Part shown: positions 1 through 6,868 of the stretch, piece by piece | Layout of the letters: each line of letters begins with the position of its first letter | Position numbering within the stretch: position 1 is the stretch's first letter | Source of the DNA: an uncultured Shewanella sp. | GTDB lineage: Bacteria; Pseudomonadota; Gammaproteobacteria; Enterobacterales; Shewanellaceae | DNA: 64,000 nt | Direction of reading: 5' to 3' | NCBI RefSeq assembly: GCF_947497935.1 | Contig: NZ_CANMIO010000019.1 | Coordinates: 25,261 to 89,260, forward strand | Position numbers and translations under genes: made by a program | The notes under the pieces: generated by a model | What the model saw: only the letters and a program-made list of their open reading frames with translations | What the model was told of the DNA's origin: nothing | Databases searched by the model: none

Positions 1-2
1 TA

Positions 3-1028
3 GATTTTTCCGAAAAGAGTCATGACTATCAATATCGCTTAACGCCATCAAGTCCATGGCAGACATTAAGCAACCGCAATCAGATGACATTCTTTAATCT
101 AGACCCAGGTTTTCACCCGATTGAAGTCAGAGGCAAAGGTAATAATGGCCAGTGGAGTGCTCCCGCAAGGCTCAATGTTCAGATAGTGCCGCCCTGGTGG
201 ATGAAGACCTCGAACCGAATCGCATTTGTCTGCGTCATCATACTGATGTTTATTGCATTTCATAAAATGCGCCTTGCCCGTTGGAAAAAACACACGGCGC
301 GACTACAGGCGCTACAAGAGCAGAAGCAAATTGCACTCGATGAAGTTAACCATCGCGAACAACAACTTAGCACCGCTTATCAAGGGCTTAGAAGTCTAGC
401 AACCCAAATACAAAACGCTAAAGAAGAGGAACGAAAATCCATTTCGAGAGAATTACATGATCAGTTTGGGCAAACATTAACGGCAACAAAAATCAATCTT
501 CAGCTCTATAAAAAGTTTAACTATCAAGAGCAAGAACGCATCGATTCCGCTATTTCAATTACTCATACGATGATCCAACAGATGCGCGCCATCTCTTTTA
601 ATTTACGCCCCGCACTCTTAGATGATGAAGGTCTCGTTGCCGGGGTTAAGCTTCAACTTGAAAAGATGTCAGCGTTAATCGCTAACCCAATCAAATTTAA
701 CGTTAGCAATGATTTTCCTATGGTTAATCAAGGGATCACTATTAACGTATTCAGGATCATTCAAGAGTCGGTCAATAACGCTATTCGACATGCAGAGGCC
801 AATCAGATTTTTGTCAGCCTCCGCTTTCATCGTGAGCAGTTATTCATAGAAATAAAAGATGACGGCAAAGGGTTTGACGTCGATAACGTGAAACAAAATA
901 CCTTTAGTGGTATTCATCTGGGGCTGCTGGGTATGGAAGAGCGAGTACATTCGTTATCAGGAAAGTTGATACTTAACTCAAGTATCGGTAATGGTTCAAT
1001 AATTAAGGTGGTGATCCCTAATGTCTGA
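3..1028 (+). CDS. Sensor histidine kinase, NarX/DesK-type (5' end outside window)
   Basis: This is the C-terminal part of a membrane sensor kinase that passes phosphate to the response regulator just downstream. The reading frame is open from base 3, so the gene starts before the window; the first ATG at 84 is internal. The first ~55 residues (YRLTPSSPW... then FNLDPGFHPIEVR) look like a Y_Y_Y domain, which usually follows periplasmic beta-propeller repeats. One membrane segment follows (around FVCVIILMFIAF), then a coiled coil, a HisKA_3 dimerisation domain with the phospho-acceptor His in RELHDQFGQ, and an HATPase_c domain with an N box (ESVNNAIRHA) and a G1 box (DDGKGFD). The stop overlaps the regulator start by 8 bases, which implies translational coupling. 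The signal sensed cannot be read from this part. Confidence 0.9.
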   Translation, partial: DFSEKSHDYQYRLTPSSPWQTLSNRNQMTFFNLDPGFHPIEVRGKGNNGQWSAPARLNVQIVPPWWMKTSNRIAFVCVIILMFIAFHKMRLARWKKHTARLQALQEQKQIALDEVNHREQQLSTAYQGLRSLATQIQNAKEEERKSISRELHDQFGQTLTATKINLQLYKKFNYQEQERIDSAISITHTMIQQMRAISFNLRPALLDDEGLVAGVKLQLEKMSALIANPIKFNVSNDFPMVNQGITINVFRIIQESVNNAIRHAEANQIFVSLRFHREQLFIEIKDDGKGFDVDNVKQNTFSGIHLGLLGMEERVHSLSGKLILNSSIGNGSIIKVVIPNV

Positions 1029-1686
1029 AAAAATAACAATTATACTCGTCGACGACCATATATTAGTCCGAGCAGGGATCCGCAGTTTACTCGAGTCGAT
1101 AGCCAATGTTGAAGTCATTCAAGAGTCTGGTGACGGCATAGAAGCCTTGTCGTTATTGCGAACCCACGAACCGACACTGTTGATTTTAGACATCTCTCTG
1201 CCCGGACTGAACGGACTGGAGGTTGCACGTAGTGTCACAAAGATGAAGACCAAGACAAAAATCTTGATGCTGTCGATGCACAGCGACGTTGAATACGTTG
1301 CAAAAGCCCTCACCATAGGCAGCCACGGTTACCTAATGAAAGAATCCGCCGTCGACGAACTCGAAACCGCTATTTCTACGTTGATCAGCGACAAACAATA
1401 CATAGGAAAAAATATTGATCTGGAGATGGTCAGCAAACTAAGGGGAGATAACAATCAAGACAGCGACTTAATAAAACTGCTTACAAGCCGTCAAAGGCAG
1501 ATCTTACAACAAATTGCCGAAGGTTTTTCAACAAGAGAGATAAGCGAACGCATGAACGTGAGCATTAAAACCGTTGAGACCCATCGCGCCCATATTATGT
1601 CCCGCCTTAATATATTTGATATTGCCGGACTCGTGCGATTTGCTCTTCGCGCCAAGCTTATTTGCCTTAATGAGGCGCCCCATTAA
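1021..1686 (+). CDS. Response regulator, NarL/FixJ (LuxR-HTH) family
   Basis: Two-component transcription factor of 221 aa, partner of the overlapping kinase. The receiver domain (about residues 5-120) has the acidic pair DD at 11-12 and the phospho-acceptor Asp57 in LLILDISLPG, with a conserved Lys in the YLMKE segment. The C-terminal LuxR-type helix-turn-helix (about 150-210) shows LTSRQRQILQQIAEG and the recognition helix SIKTVETHRAHIMSRL. Full length for the family. Targets are unknown; the secreted protease starting at 2118 is the next gene on the same strand but is 430 bases away, so co-regulation is only a possibility. Confidence 0.93.
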   Translation: MSEKITIILVDDHILVRAGIRSLLESIANVEVIQESGDGIEALSLLRTHEPTLLILDISLPGLNGLEVARSVTKMKTKTKILMLSMHSDVEYVAKALTIGSHGYLMKESAVDELETAISTLISDKQYIGKNIDLEMVSKLRGDNNQDSDLIKLLTSRQRQILQQIAEGFSTREISERMNVSIKTVETHRAHIMSRLNIFDIAGLVRFALRAKLICLNEAPH

Positions 1687-1912
1687 CTCTGTTAGCGCTA
1701 AATCATTCCACATATCAACAATATATTTAACGCTAGTGATCTTTTAATTCCGCTAGCGATTTGCATTAACCATTGCCCTGCTTCTCCCTCAAATATTTTT
1801 GAATTCTCCATCATCATTGTTTGTACGCTTTAGTGCTTAGGTAAATATCAGGGATTCCCCGATAGTTTAGCCCGCTAAAGTTAGCTAGTTTGATTAAATG
1901 GCAGTCGATTTA

Positions 1913-2031
1913 TACCCAAACGACTTGAACATGCAAGTTTCAGAGGCTTTGCGCGAGTTCAACTCTAGCGCATTAGCGTAGGAATGGTGACGCCCTTTTA
2001 AGCTAGTGCGACATCGAAGCGGGCTTGGGTA
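1913..2031. repeat. Small palindromic-ended intergenic element (TACCCAA...TTGGGTA)
   Basis: The gene-free stretch 1687-2117 (431 bases) contains a segment of about 119 bases bounded by inverted TACCCAA (1913-1919) and TTGGGTA (2025-2031). It has no coding capacity and lies just upstream of the protease gene. The layout is that of a short non-autonomous palindromic repeat. The remainder of the stretch presumably holds the protease promoter, but I could not assign clear -35/-10 boxes. That it is a dispersed family is inference from its structure; only one copy is evident here. Confidence 0.4.
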
Positions 2032-2117
2032 AATTACCAATGGCCAACTTTTGAAGCTTATCGGAAATATTCAATTAGACATATTTAATAAGAATCATAA
2101 ATAAATGGAGTGTATTA

Positions 2118-3938
2118 ATGAGAAAAACAACTAAAAGCCTTATCGCCTTAAGCATAGGCTTATCATTTGCAACTCAGGCCGCAGATCAACGCTATATCAT
2201 CCAAGTCGATGAGGGGCACAAGGGATTAGTCAAAGCCTTAGCGAAAAAAGTGGGTGGCGAGCTTAACCTAGATGGTAACGGCTTTATCGCAGCGACATTT
2301 TCAGGAAAAGATTTAAGCACAGTCAAAGGCTTACTTAATAATCCACATGTGAAGCTAGTAGAAGAAGATCAACGCCGTGTGCCACTGTCGCTATACAGCG
2401 ATGACATTGGCGATCCATCCGTCACCCAGTTAACACCTTATGCCGTTTATCAATCACAAGCTGACCAGCTCACACTAAACCCCAGTGCAGGAACTAAAGT
2501 GTGTGTGATTGACTCAGGACTAGACCGCTCAAATCCCGATTTTGTCTGGTCATCAATTACAGGTGACAGTGACTCAGGCACCGGAAACTGGGATGAACAT
2601 GGTGGCCCCCATGGTACCCACGTAGCCGGTACCATAGGTGCAGCAGACAATGGCTTTGGTGTGGTTGGTATGGCACCCGGTGTTGAAATGCATATCATTA
2701 AAGTCTTCAATGCCAGTGGCTGGGGTTACTCATCTGACTTGGCCCACGCCGCGAACCTTTGTAGCGCAGCGGGTGCAAACATTATCAGCATGAGTCTAGG
2801 TGGTGGCCGAGCCAATGCGACCGAAGAAAATGCCTTTAAAACCTTTACCTCAGACGGCGGTCTTGTGGTCGCCGCAGCAGGTAACGACGGTAATAATGTC
2901 CGTACATTCCCTGCTGGCTACACCTCGGTGATGATGGTAGGCGCAAACGATGCAGACAACAATATTGCCGCATTTTCTCAATTTCCGGCTTGTTCGACCT
3001 TTTCTACTGGGCGCGGCAAGAAGAATAAAACAGAGATTATCGACGGCAGTTGCGTAGAGATCACCGCAGGCGGCGTCAGCACCCTATCGACATATCCACA
3101 AAGCATGGCGGTCAATTCCAACCTTGAAGCAGACGGACAAGCCCTCGCCTCATCGGCTATGGAGAACGCTGGCGAAGTGACTGGCGAGCCCTATTTTATG
3201 GGAACTGCCGAAGCAATCGACGCAAATGCCAATGGCAAAGTTTGTCTTATCGACCGAGGCAATATCTCTTTTCACGACAAGGTTAAAAACTGTGAAGCCT
3301 CGGGCGGTTTAGGCGCAGTTATCGTAAACAATGTCGATGGCATGCTATATGGAACACTGGGTGATGCCAATATCACCGACATTCCAGCAGTCGGCACCGC
3401 ACTTGCCGACCGCGGCGCTCTACATGCAGCATCACAGATGACGGTTAAAATTGCCGCCGCAGATTATGGTTTCATGAGCGGAACCTCGATGGCCACGCCA
3501 GCGATTTCAGGCATGGCAGCGCTTTTATGGTCTAACCATAGCGGCTGTACTGGTAATGATATTCGTGAGGCACTCAAAGCCACAGCATTTGATGCCGGTG
3601 AACCAGGCCGAGATGATTACTTTGGTTATGGTATCGCCAAGGTCGCCGACGCCAGCGCTTACTTAAACAACATGGGCTGTAACACCACTGCGCCGTTAGA
3701 AGATATCGAGCTCAGCGCTACAACATCATTTTCGAAAGGAAAAGATAGAGTTAGTTTGACATGGTCAGGCGCTAGCGCCACACGAGTCGATGTTTATCGC
3801 AACGGCCTTATCCAAACCACAACCAGCAATGACGGCAGCCACGTAGACACATTACGAAATGCCTACGGCATGTACACTTACAGTGTATGTGATGCCGGCA
3901 CAAACCACTGCTCTAGCAATGTAAGCGTCACCTTTTAA
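2118..3938 (+). CDS. Secreted subtilisin-like serine protease (S8) with PA insert
   Basis: Exported endopeptidase of 606 aa. A Sec signal peptide (about residues 1-21, ending ATQAA) is followed by an inhibitor-I9-like propeptide (about 24-90). The S8 catalytic domain has Asp132 (VIDSGLD), His165 (HGTHVAGTI), oxyanion-hole Asn256 (AAGND) and Ser457 (GTSMATP). A protease-associated (PA) domain is inserted at about 320-445, between Asn256 and Ser457. The last ~80 residues form a beta-rich, fibronectin-III-like domain (SLTWSGASATRVDVYRNG). Several Cys suggest disulfides. There is no GlyGly-CTERM tail, so it is not an obvious substrate of the rhombosortase at 59.8 kb. The start is supported by a Shine-Dalgarno (TGGAG) about 10 bases upstream. 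A strong terminator follows, so it is monocistronic. Confidence 0.93.
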   Translation: MRKTTKSLIALSIGLSFATQAADQRYIIQVDEGHKGLVKALAKKVGGELNLDGNGFIAATFSGKDLSTVKGLLNNPHVKLVEEDQRRVPLSLYSDDIGDPSVTQLTPYAVYQSQADQLTLNPSAGTKVCVIDSGLDRSNPDFVWSSITGDSDSGTGNWDEHGGPHGTHVAGTIGAADNGFGVVGMAPGVEMHIIKVFNASGWGYSSDLAHAANLCSAAGANIISMSLGGGRANATEENAFKTFTSDGGLVVAAAGNDGNNVRTFPAGYTSVMMVGANDADNNIAAFSQFPACSTFSTGRGKKNKTEIIDGSCVEITAGGVSTLSTYPQSMAVNSNLEADGQALASSAMENAGEVTGEPYFMGTAEAIDANANGKVCLIDRGNISFHDKVKNCEASGGLGAVIVNNVDGMLYGTLGDANITDIPAVGTALADRGALHAASQMTVKIAAADYGFMSGTSMATPAISGMAALLWSNHSGCTGNDIREALKATAFDAGEPGRDDYFGYGIAKVADASAYLNNMGCNTTAPLEDIELSATTSFSKGKDRVSLTWSGASATRVDVYRNGLIQTTTSNDGSHVDTLRNAYGMYTYSVCDAGTNHCSSNVSVTF

Positions 3939-3986
3939 TTTATTTGATTGAACTTGCTAGCCGCTAACAATCAACATAAATAGCCT

Positions 3987-4012
3987 AAAAAGCCGCATTA
4001 GCGGCTTTTTTA
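3987..4012 (+). terminator. Rho-independent terminator after the S8 protease
   Basis: A GC-rich hairpin (AAAGCCGC, loop ATTA, GCGGCTTTTTT) ends in a U-tract and lies about 50 bases after the protease stop codon. Confidence 0.85.
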
Positions 4013-4668
4013 TTGCGCGTACCTTTATCATCACTCTCTTCAATAAAGCCCAGCACTTCGTAGTGAGAGTTGCAAATTTAGCAGAAGCCACATCTCACAA
4101 TATTTTCTGCGCTCATGTGATAACTAAGAATATGATAACCAAAGGATATGCTTACCAATGGAGCTTACTCGTTTTTGGACAAAAGCTATTCACCACGGCG
4201 AATATGGTGAAGCCATGCGCTAATAAGCGAGAGCTAGGGATAGCGAACTGGCCGTTTAACACGGATGTTAATGGAACACTGAGGACACGAAGAGAGGCAA
4301 TAATTCGCAGTAAGCTCAGATGTCGCAACTTCTGTAGAACGCTGTAAAGCCGTCCTTGGCCGCTCTGCGGTTTCATCCTTGAAATCGAAGCCCACAGTCG
4401 TACCGACATCTGAATCATCATCTTTCCGAATTAGTTCTCCCAGATGTTACAAACTCATTTGTGGACAGAAATGCGTAAGTACAAAGGGTCTAAAGCTGGG
4501 TCGTGGGATAAGAAAAAGTATGGCAATCAAATAAAGTTTACTCTGACCCCACATATCCTAAGTACTGTAATATGGGATATTTAACTGAATCGAAGCAAAA
4601 ACACCAAGTATTCCCCCCCCCCACAAGCACTTAACTATACGCACAGACAATCCCCACGCCGCCTAAAC
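4013..4668. other. Gene-free stretch between protease and accessory region
   Basis: About 650 bases without a convincing gene. Short open frames on both strands (4063-4347 plus, 4152-4421 minus) overlap one another, lack ribosome sites and resemble no family I know. The stretch near 4345-4400 and the sequence TTTACTCTGACCCC near 4528-4541 look like debris of dispersed intergenic elements; the latter motif often accompanies RAYT/REP-type elements (established knowledge, not tested here). It ends in a C10 tract at 4613-4622. Confidence 0.45.
4613..4622. repeat. Homopolymeric C10 tract
   Basis: Ten consecutive C on the plus strand, about 47 bases upstream of the -35 box of the orphan gene starting at 4727. 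Tracts of this length are prone to slipped-strand length change. Confidence 0.7.
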
Positions 4669-4697
4669 TTGATTGCGCGTTTTTAAATTGCTATCAT
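4669..4697 (+). promoter_or_regulatory. Sigma-70-type promoter for the orphan gene at 4727
   Basis: TTGATT at 4669-4674, a 17-base spacer and TATCAT at 4692-4697 predict a transcript starting near 4704. This leaves a short leader with GGGGATCAAAAGT before the ATG at 4727, and it argues against the longer open frame that begins inside the -35 box. Confidence 0.6.
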
Positions 4698-4726
4698 CCT
4701 CGAAAATCAAGCGGGGATCAAAAGTA

Positions 4727-5251
4727 ATGAGCGAACATAGACTATCAATTAGCGGTAAAAACATAAGCATTGATGAATACGTAACACCTGACTTTGCTCG
4801 AAAAATCATTGCATTATTGTATTCTGACAGTTCAGTTATAGTTGATATCCCTCAAGGCGCCGCGCAAGATCACCCAAAGGACAAAATAGAAAAAACGCCA
4901 ATAGCAAAGGTTCTTACAACGAGCGATAGCAAAAGCGACTTTACTACCTTCTGTGAAAAACATGATGTACGCAGATACTGCGAAGTTGCTCTCGCAGTAG
5001 GCGTATATTTAGCGTCGAAAGGACGAGAGTCATTTGATATCAAAGACTACCGAAAGTTATTTCTTGAACATAAAGGCTCAAACCCTACTAATGCACCTTC
5101 AAATATTGAGTGGGCTTTAAATAACAACTGGATAGCCCAAATTGACACACAAAACTATAAAGTAACCCCTTCAGGTCGACGAGTACTAAATGAAAATTTC
5201 CCTGACTCGGTTCGGGGTTCAACTCGCGGAAAACCTAAGAAAAAAGTATAG
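4727..5251 (+). CDS. Orphan protein of 174 aa with a winged-helix-like C-terminus
   Basis: I do not recognise a family. The start at 4727 (MSEHRLSISG) is preferred over an in-frame codon 54 bases upstream because a promoter lies between them and a GGGG-type ribosome site precedes it. The N-terminal third is polar and ends in a linker (HPKDKIEKTP). The C-terminal half (EVALAVGVYLASKG ... ALNNNWIAQID ... YKVTPSGRRVLNENF) has the helix-helix-helix-wing look of a winged-helix or DprA/restriction-associated wHTH domain. A basic tail (RGKPKKKV) follows. It is expected to be cytoplasmic. It is flanked by a C10 tract and an IS remnant, so probably acquired. A DNA-binding or accessory role is a guess. 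Confidence 0.6.
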   Translation: MSEHRLSISGKNISIDEYVTPDFARKIIALLYSDSSVIVDIPQGAAQDHPKDKIEKTPIAKVLTTSDSKSDFTTFCEKHDVRRYCEVALAVGVYLASKGRESFDIKDYRKLFLEHKGSNPTNAPSNIEWALNNNWIAQIDTQNYKVTPSGRRVLNENFPDSVRGSTRGKPKKKV

Positions 5252-5260
5252 TAATTCGTT

Positions 5261-5284
5261 AGAGGGGGAGTCCCCCCCTTTCTT
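5261..5284 (+). terminator. Probable terminator after the orphan gene
   Basis: A short GC hairpin (GAGGGGG, loop AGT, CCCCC) followed by TTTCTT lies 10 bases after the stop. The C run here is 7 long (5272-5278). Confidence 0.55.
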
Positions 5285-5401
5285 ATAAGCAGCACCAGTG
5301 TATAACGCCTCAAACAAACAACAAACTCCTCTCTTCAGGCTTAATAAACCTGTACACCGATATGAGGTAAACTCTCCTTAATATAGAACGGTGTAAAAAT
5401 A

Positions 5402-5677
5402 ATGAAGACTCAACCAACTTACTCAACAGAATTTAAAATTGATGTAGCTAACCTTGTTATTAATCAAGGCTATACCATTCGTGAAGCCTGTCAGGCTACC
5501 GGTGTAGGCCCAACAGCAATGAGACGTTGGGTTATCCAACTAAAGCAAGAATTTGAAGGTATTACTCCACCTGCCAACGCTATGACTCCAGAGCAAAGGC
5601 GCATTCAAGAGCTTGAAGCTCAAATTAAGAAAATTGAATGGGAGAAAGACATCTTAAAAAAGCTACCGCTCTCTTAA
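5402..5677 (+). pseudogene. IS3-family OrfA, frameshifted at the slippery site
   Basis: A transposase OrfA-type protein: N-terminal helix-turn-helix (TIREACQATGVGPTAMRRW) and leucine-zipper-like helix (RRIQELEAQIKKIEWEKDILKK). In relatives the frame continues as ILKKATALLM; here a base is missing at the A6G tract (5656-5662), so it ends early as KLPLS. A AAA AAG is also the classical -1 frameshift heptamer of IS3 elements, but here the -1 frame stops at 5698, so the canonical OrfAB fusion is not made. Confidence 0.75.
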
Positions 5678-5702
5678 TGCAAGACAGCATCAAACGATAG
5701 CG

Positions 5703-5984
5703 TTGATTGAATCGTTATCGAGAGAGCAAAACAGTGGTAAACCACTTTGTGACTTATTTGAAATTCCGAGAAGCAGCTATCATTATCACCTAAAACACCG
5801 TGAATTAATAAAACCAGAACGTGAGTTATTACTCAAAAAAGCGATTGATATACATAGTGATAGTCGCGGCTCTGCGGGAGCAAGAACGATAGCAGGTCAA
5901 CTTAATCAACTGGGTGAAAATGTTGGCCGTTATAAGGCCGCAAGTTTAATTAGAGATGCTGGGCTTATCAGTAGCCAGCAATAA
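5703..5984 (+). pseudogene. IS3-family OrfB, N-terminal fragment only
   Basis: The 93-residue open frame carries the N-terminal HTH_21-like region of OrfB (LCDLFEIPRSSYHYHLK ... GSAGARTIAGQLNQLG) and stops after GLISSQQ, where intact relatives continue into the rve integrase core. No DDE catalytic residues remain. The frame is open upstream towards orfA (ALIES...), consistent with the original fused reading frame. Confidence 0.75.
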
Positions 5985-6137
5985 TTACATGACACCAACA
6001 GCCGCTGAAACGGCTGTATAAATACCTATCCCCTGTTAGTGTACAGTTTTAGTTGACTACATCACTTAGTAGAGGAGCCTATATTGAACAATTCTGGCTC
6101 TCTTCGTTATTAATAGATGGTATTTCAAGTCTATTTT

Positions 6138-6446
6138 CTATTCATTAACTGTGTTTTGTGGGAATATTCTTTTATTAAGTAATTCAGTCATCCTTAAATC
6201 ACCATTAATTATCTTTTTCTTTTTTGGCCGAACTAATCCCTTAATATATTTTTCACCAATTCTTGCTATTTTTCCCGTTGCAATACCAGATACCGAGAAA
6301 ACTAGTTTAACTGGTTGTCGAAATCTAGTGTGCTGTGCGCACATATCATCACAAGTGTAATGAGAAACCATCCTCCTCTGAAGATCGCTAGTCATTCCAG
6401 TGTAATATGATCCATCACTGCATTCTAGAATATAAATCGAAAACAT
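6138..6446 (-). CDS. GIY-YIG domain protein (UPF0213-like)
   Basis: A small (102 aa) single-domain GIY-YIG protein. The signature is IYILECSDGSYYTGMT, followed by DLQRRMVSH and a basic segment (RFRQPVKLVFS) and a late Glu (IGEKYIKGL) at the position of the catalytic acid in the family. The start at 6446 is chosen because GGAAAG lies about 7 bases upstream; longer starts at 6461 and 6515 have no ribosome site. The C-terminus (NKRIFPQNTVNE) is slightly longer than in housekeeping relatives. Members of this group are poorly characterised, probably DNA-binding or nicking. It lies beside the IS remnant in an AT-rich stretch. Confidence 0.75.
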   Translation of the reverse strand: MFSIYILECSDGSYYTGMTSDLQRRMVSHYTCDDMCAQHTRFRQPVKLVFSVSGIATGKIARIGEKYIKGLVRPKKKKIINGDLRMTELLNKRIFPQNTVNE

Positions 6447-6868
6447 CTTTCTACTTTCCATGAAATTACCTACAAATAAAACGTATAGCCCTAAATAAGA
6501 TGCAACGTAGGACACCTGGATTTAGTTGTTAGAGCTGCTACTTTCTAGCATTGCCCCGAATTCATTCCAGTTAGTTAACACTACTTGCTGCTATAATTTT
6601 GATAGGAAGTCAATTGATTGCCCAACAAAGCCTGCCGCTGTATTGATTCCTTAAACGCTTGCATTAACTTCAATGTGCATAGAACCATGACCATAGTTAT
6701 GGTGAGCCCGAGTTTTATAGTGCTCGTTAGCTTTTTACATTCTATCCAGAAGCGGAACAAATCCATTAAAATTGATACTGTCTTTTTTTTTACGACTCTA
6801 GGTGCAAAATCATTTTCACGTAATCGTAATTTAACGTGCCATCCACAATAAATCTGTCAGTCGTTCGT
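6447..6868. other. AT-rich gene-free stretch
   Basis: About 420 bases with only short overlapping open frames (6618-6851 plus; 6581-6766 minus) that have no recognisable family. It contains a T10 run near 6783-6792. It may hold the promoter of the GIY-YIG gene. No terminator hairpin is obvious at the 3' end of the helicase gene. Confidence 0.4.

Larger units (their letters stand above)
5351..6045 (+). mobile_element. Internally deleted IS3-family element
   Basis: An orfA/orfB arrangement typical of IS3 elements lies between TGTACAC (5351-5357) and its inverted copy GTGTACA (6039-6045), which are likely the ends. The element is about 695 bases, against roughly 1.2-1.3 kb for intact members. 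All of the DDE integrase core is missing. No matching target duplication is visible beside the proposed ends. A hairpin (ACAGCCG, loop CTGAAA, CGGCTGT) sits at about 5998-6017 in the region that replaced the deleted part. It cannot transpose by itself; the ends could still be used by a transposase supplied elsewhere. Confidence 0.6.

Noticed and set aside
4063..4421. Two overlapping frames on opposite strands after the protease terminator
   Set aside because: They mask each other, lack ribosome sites and look like decayed repeat DNA.
5300..5330. TATAACGCCTCAAACAAAC near the IS left end as an integron attC fragment
   Set aside because: It resembles one end of Vibrio attC repeats, but the partner arm and core sites are missing and no integrase is in the window.
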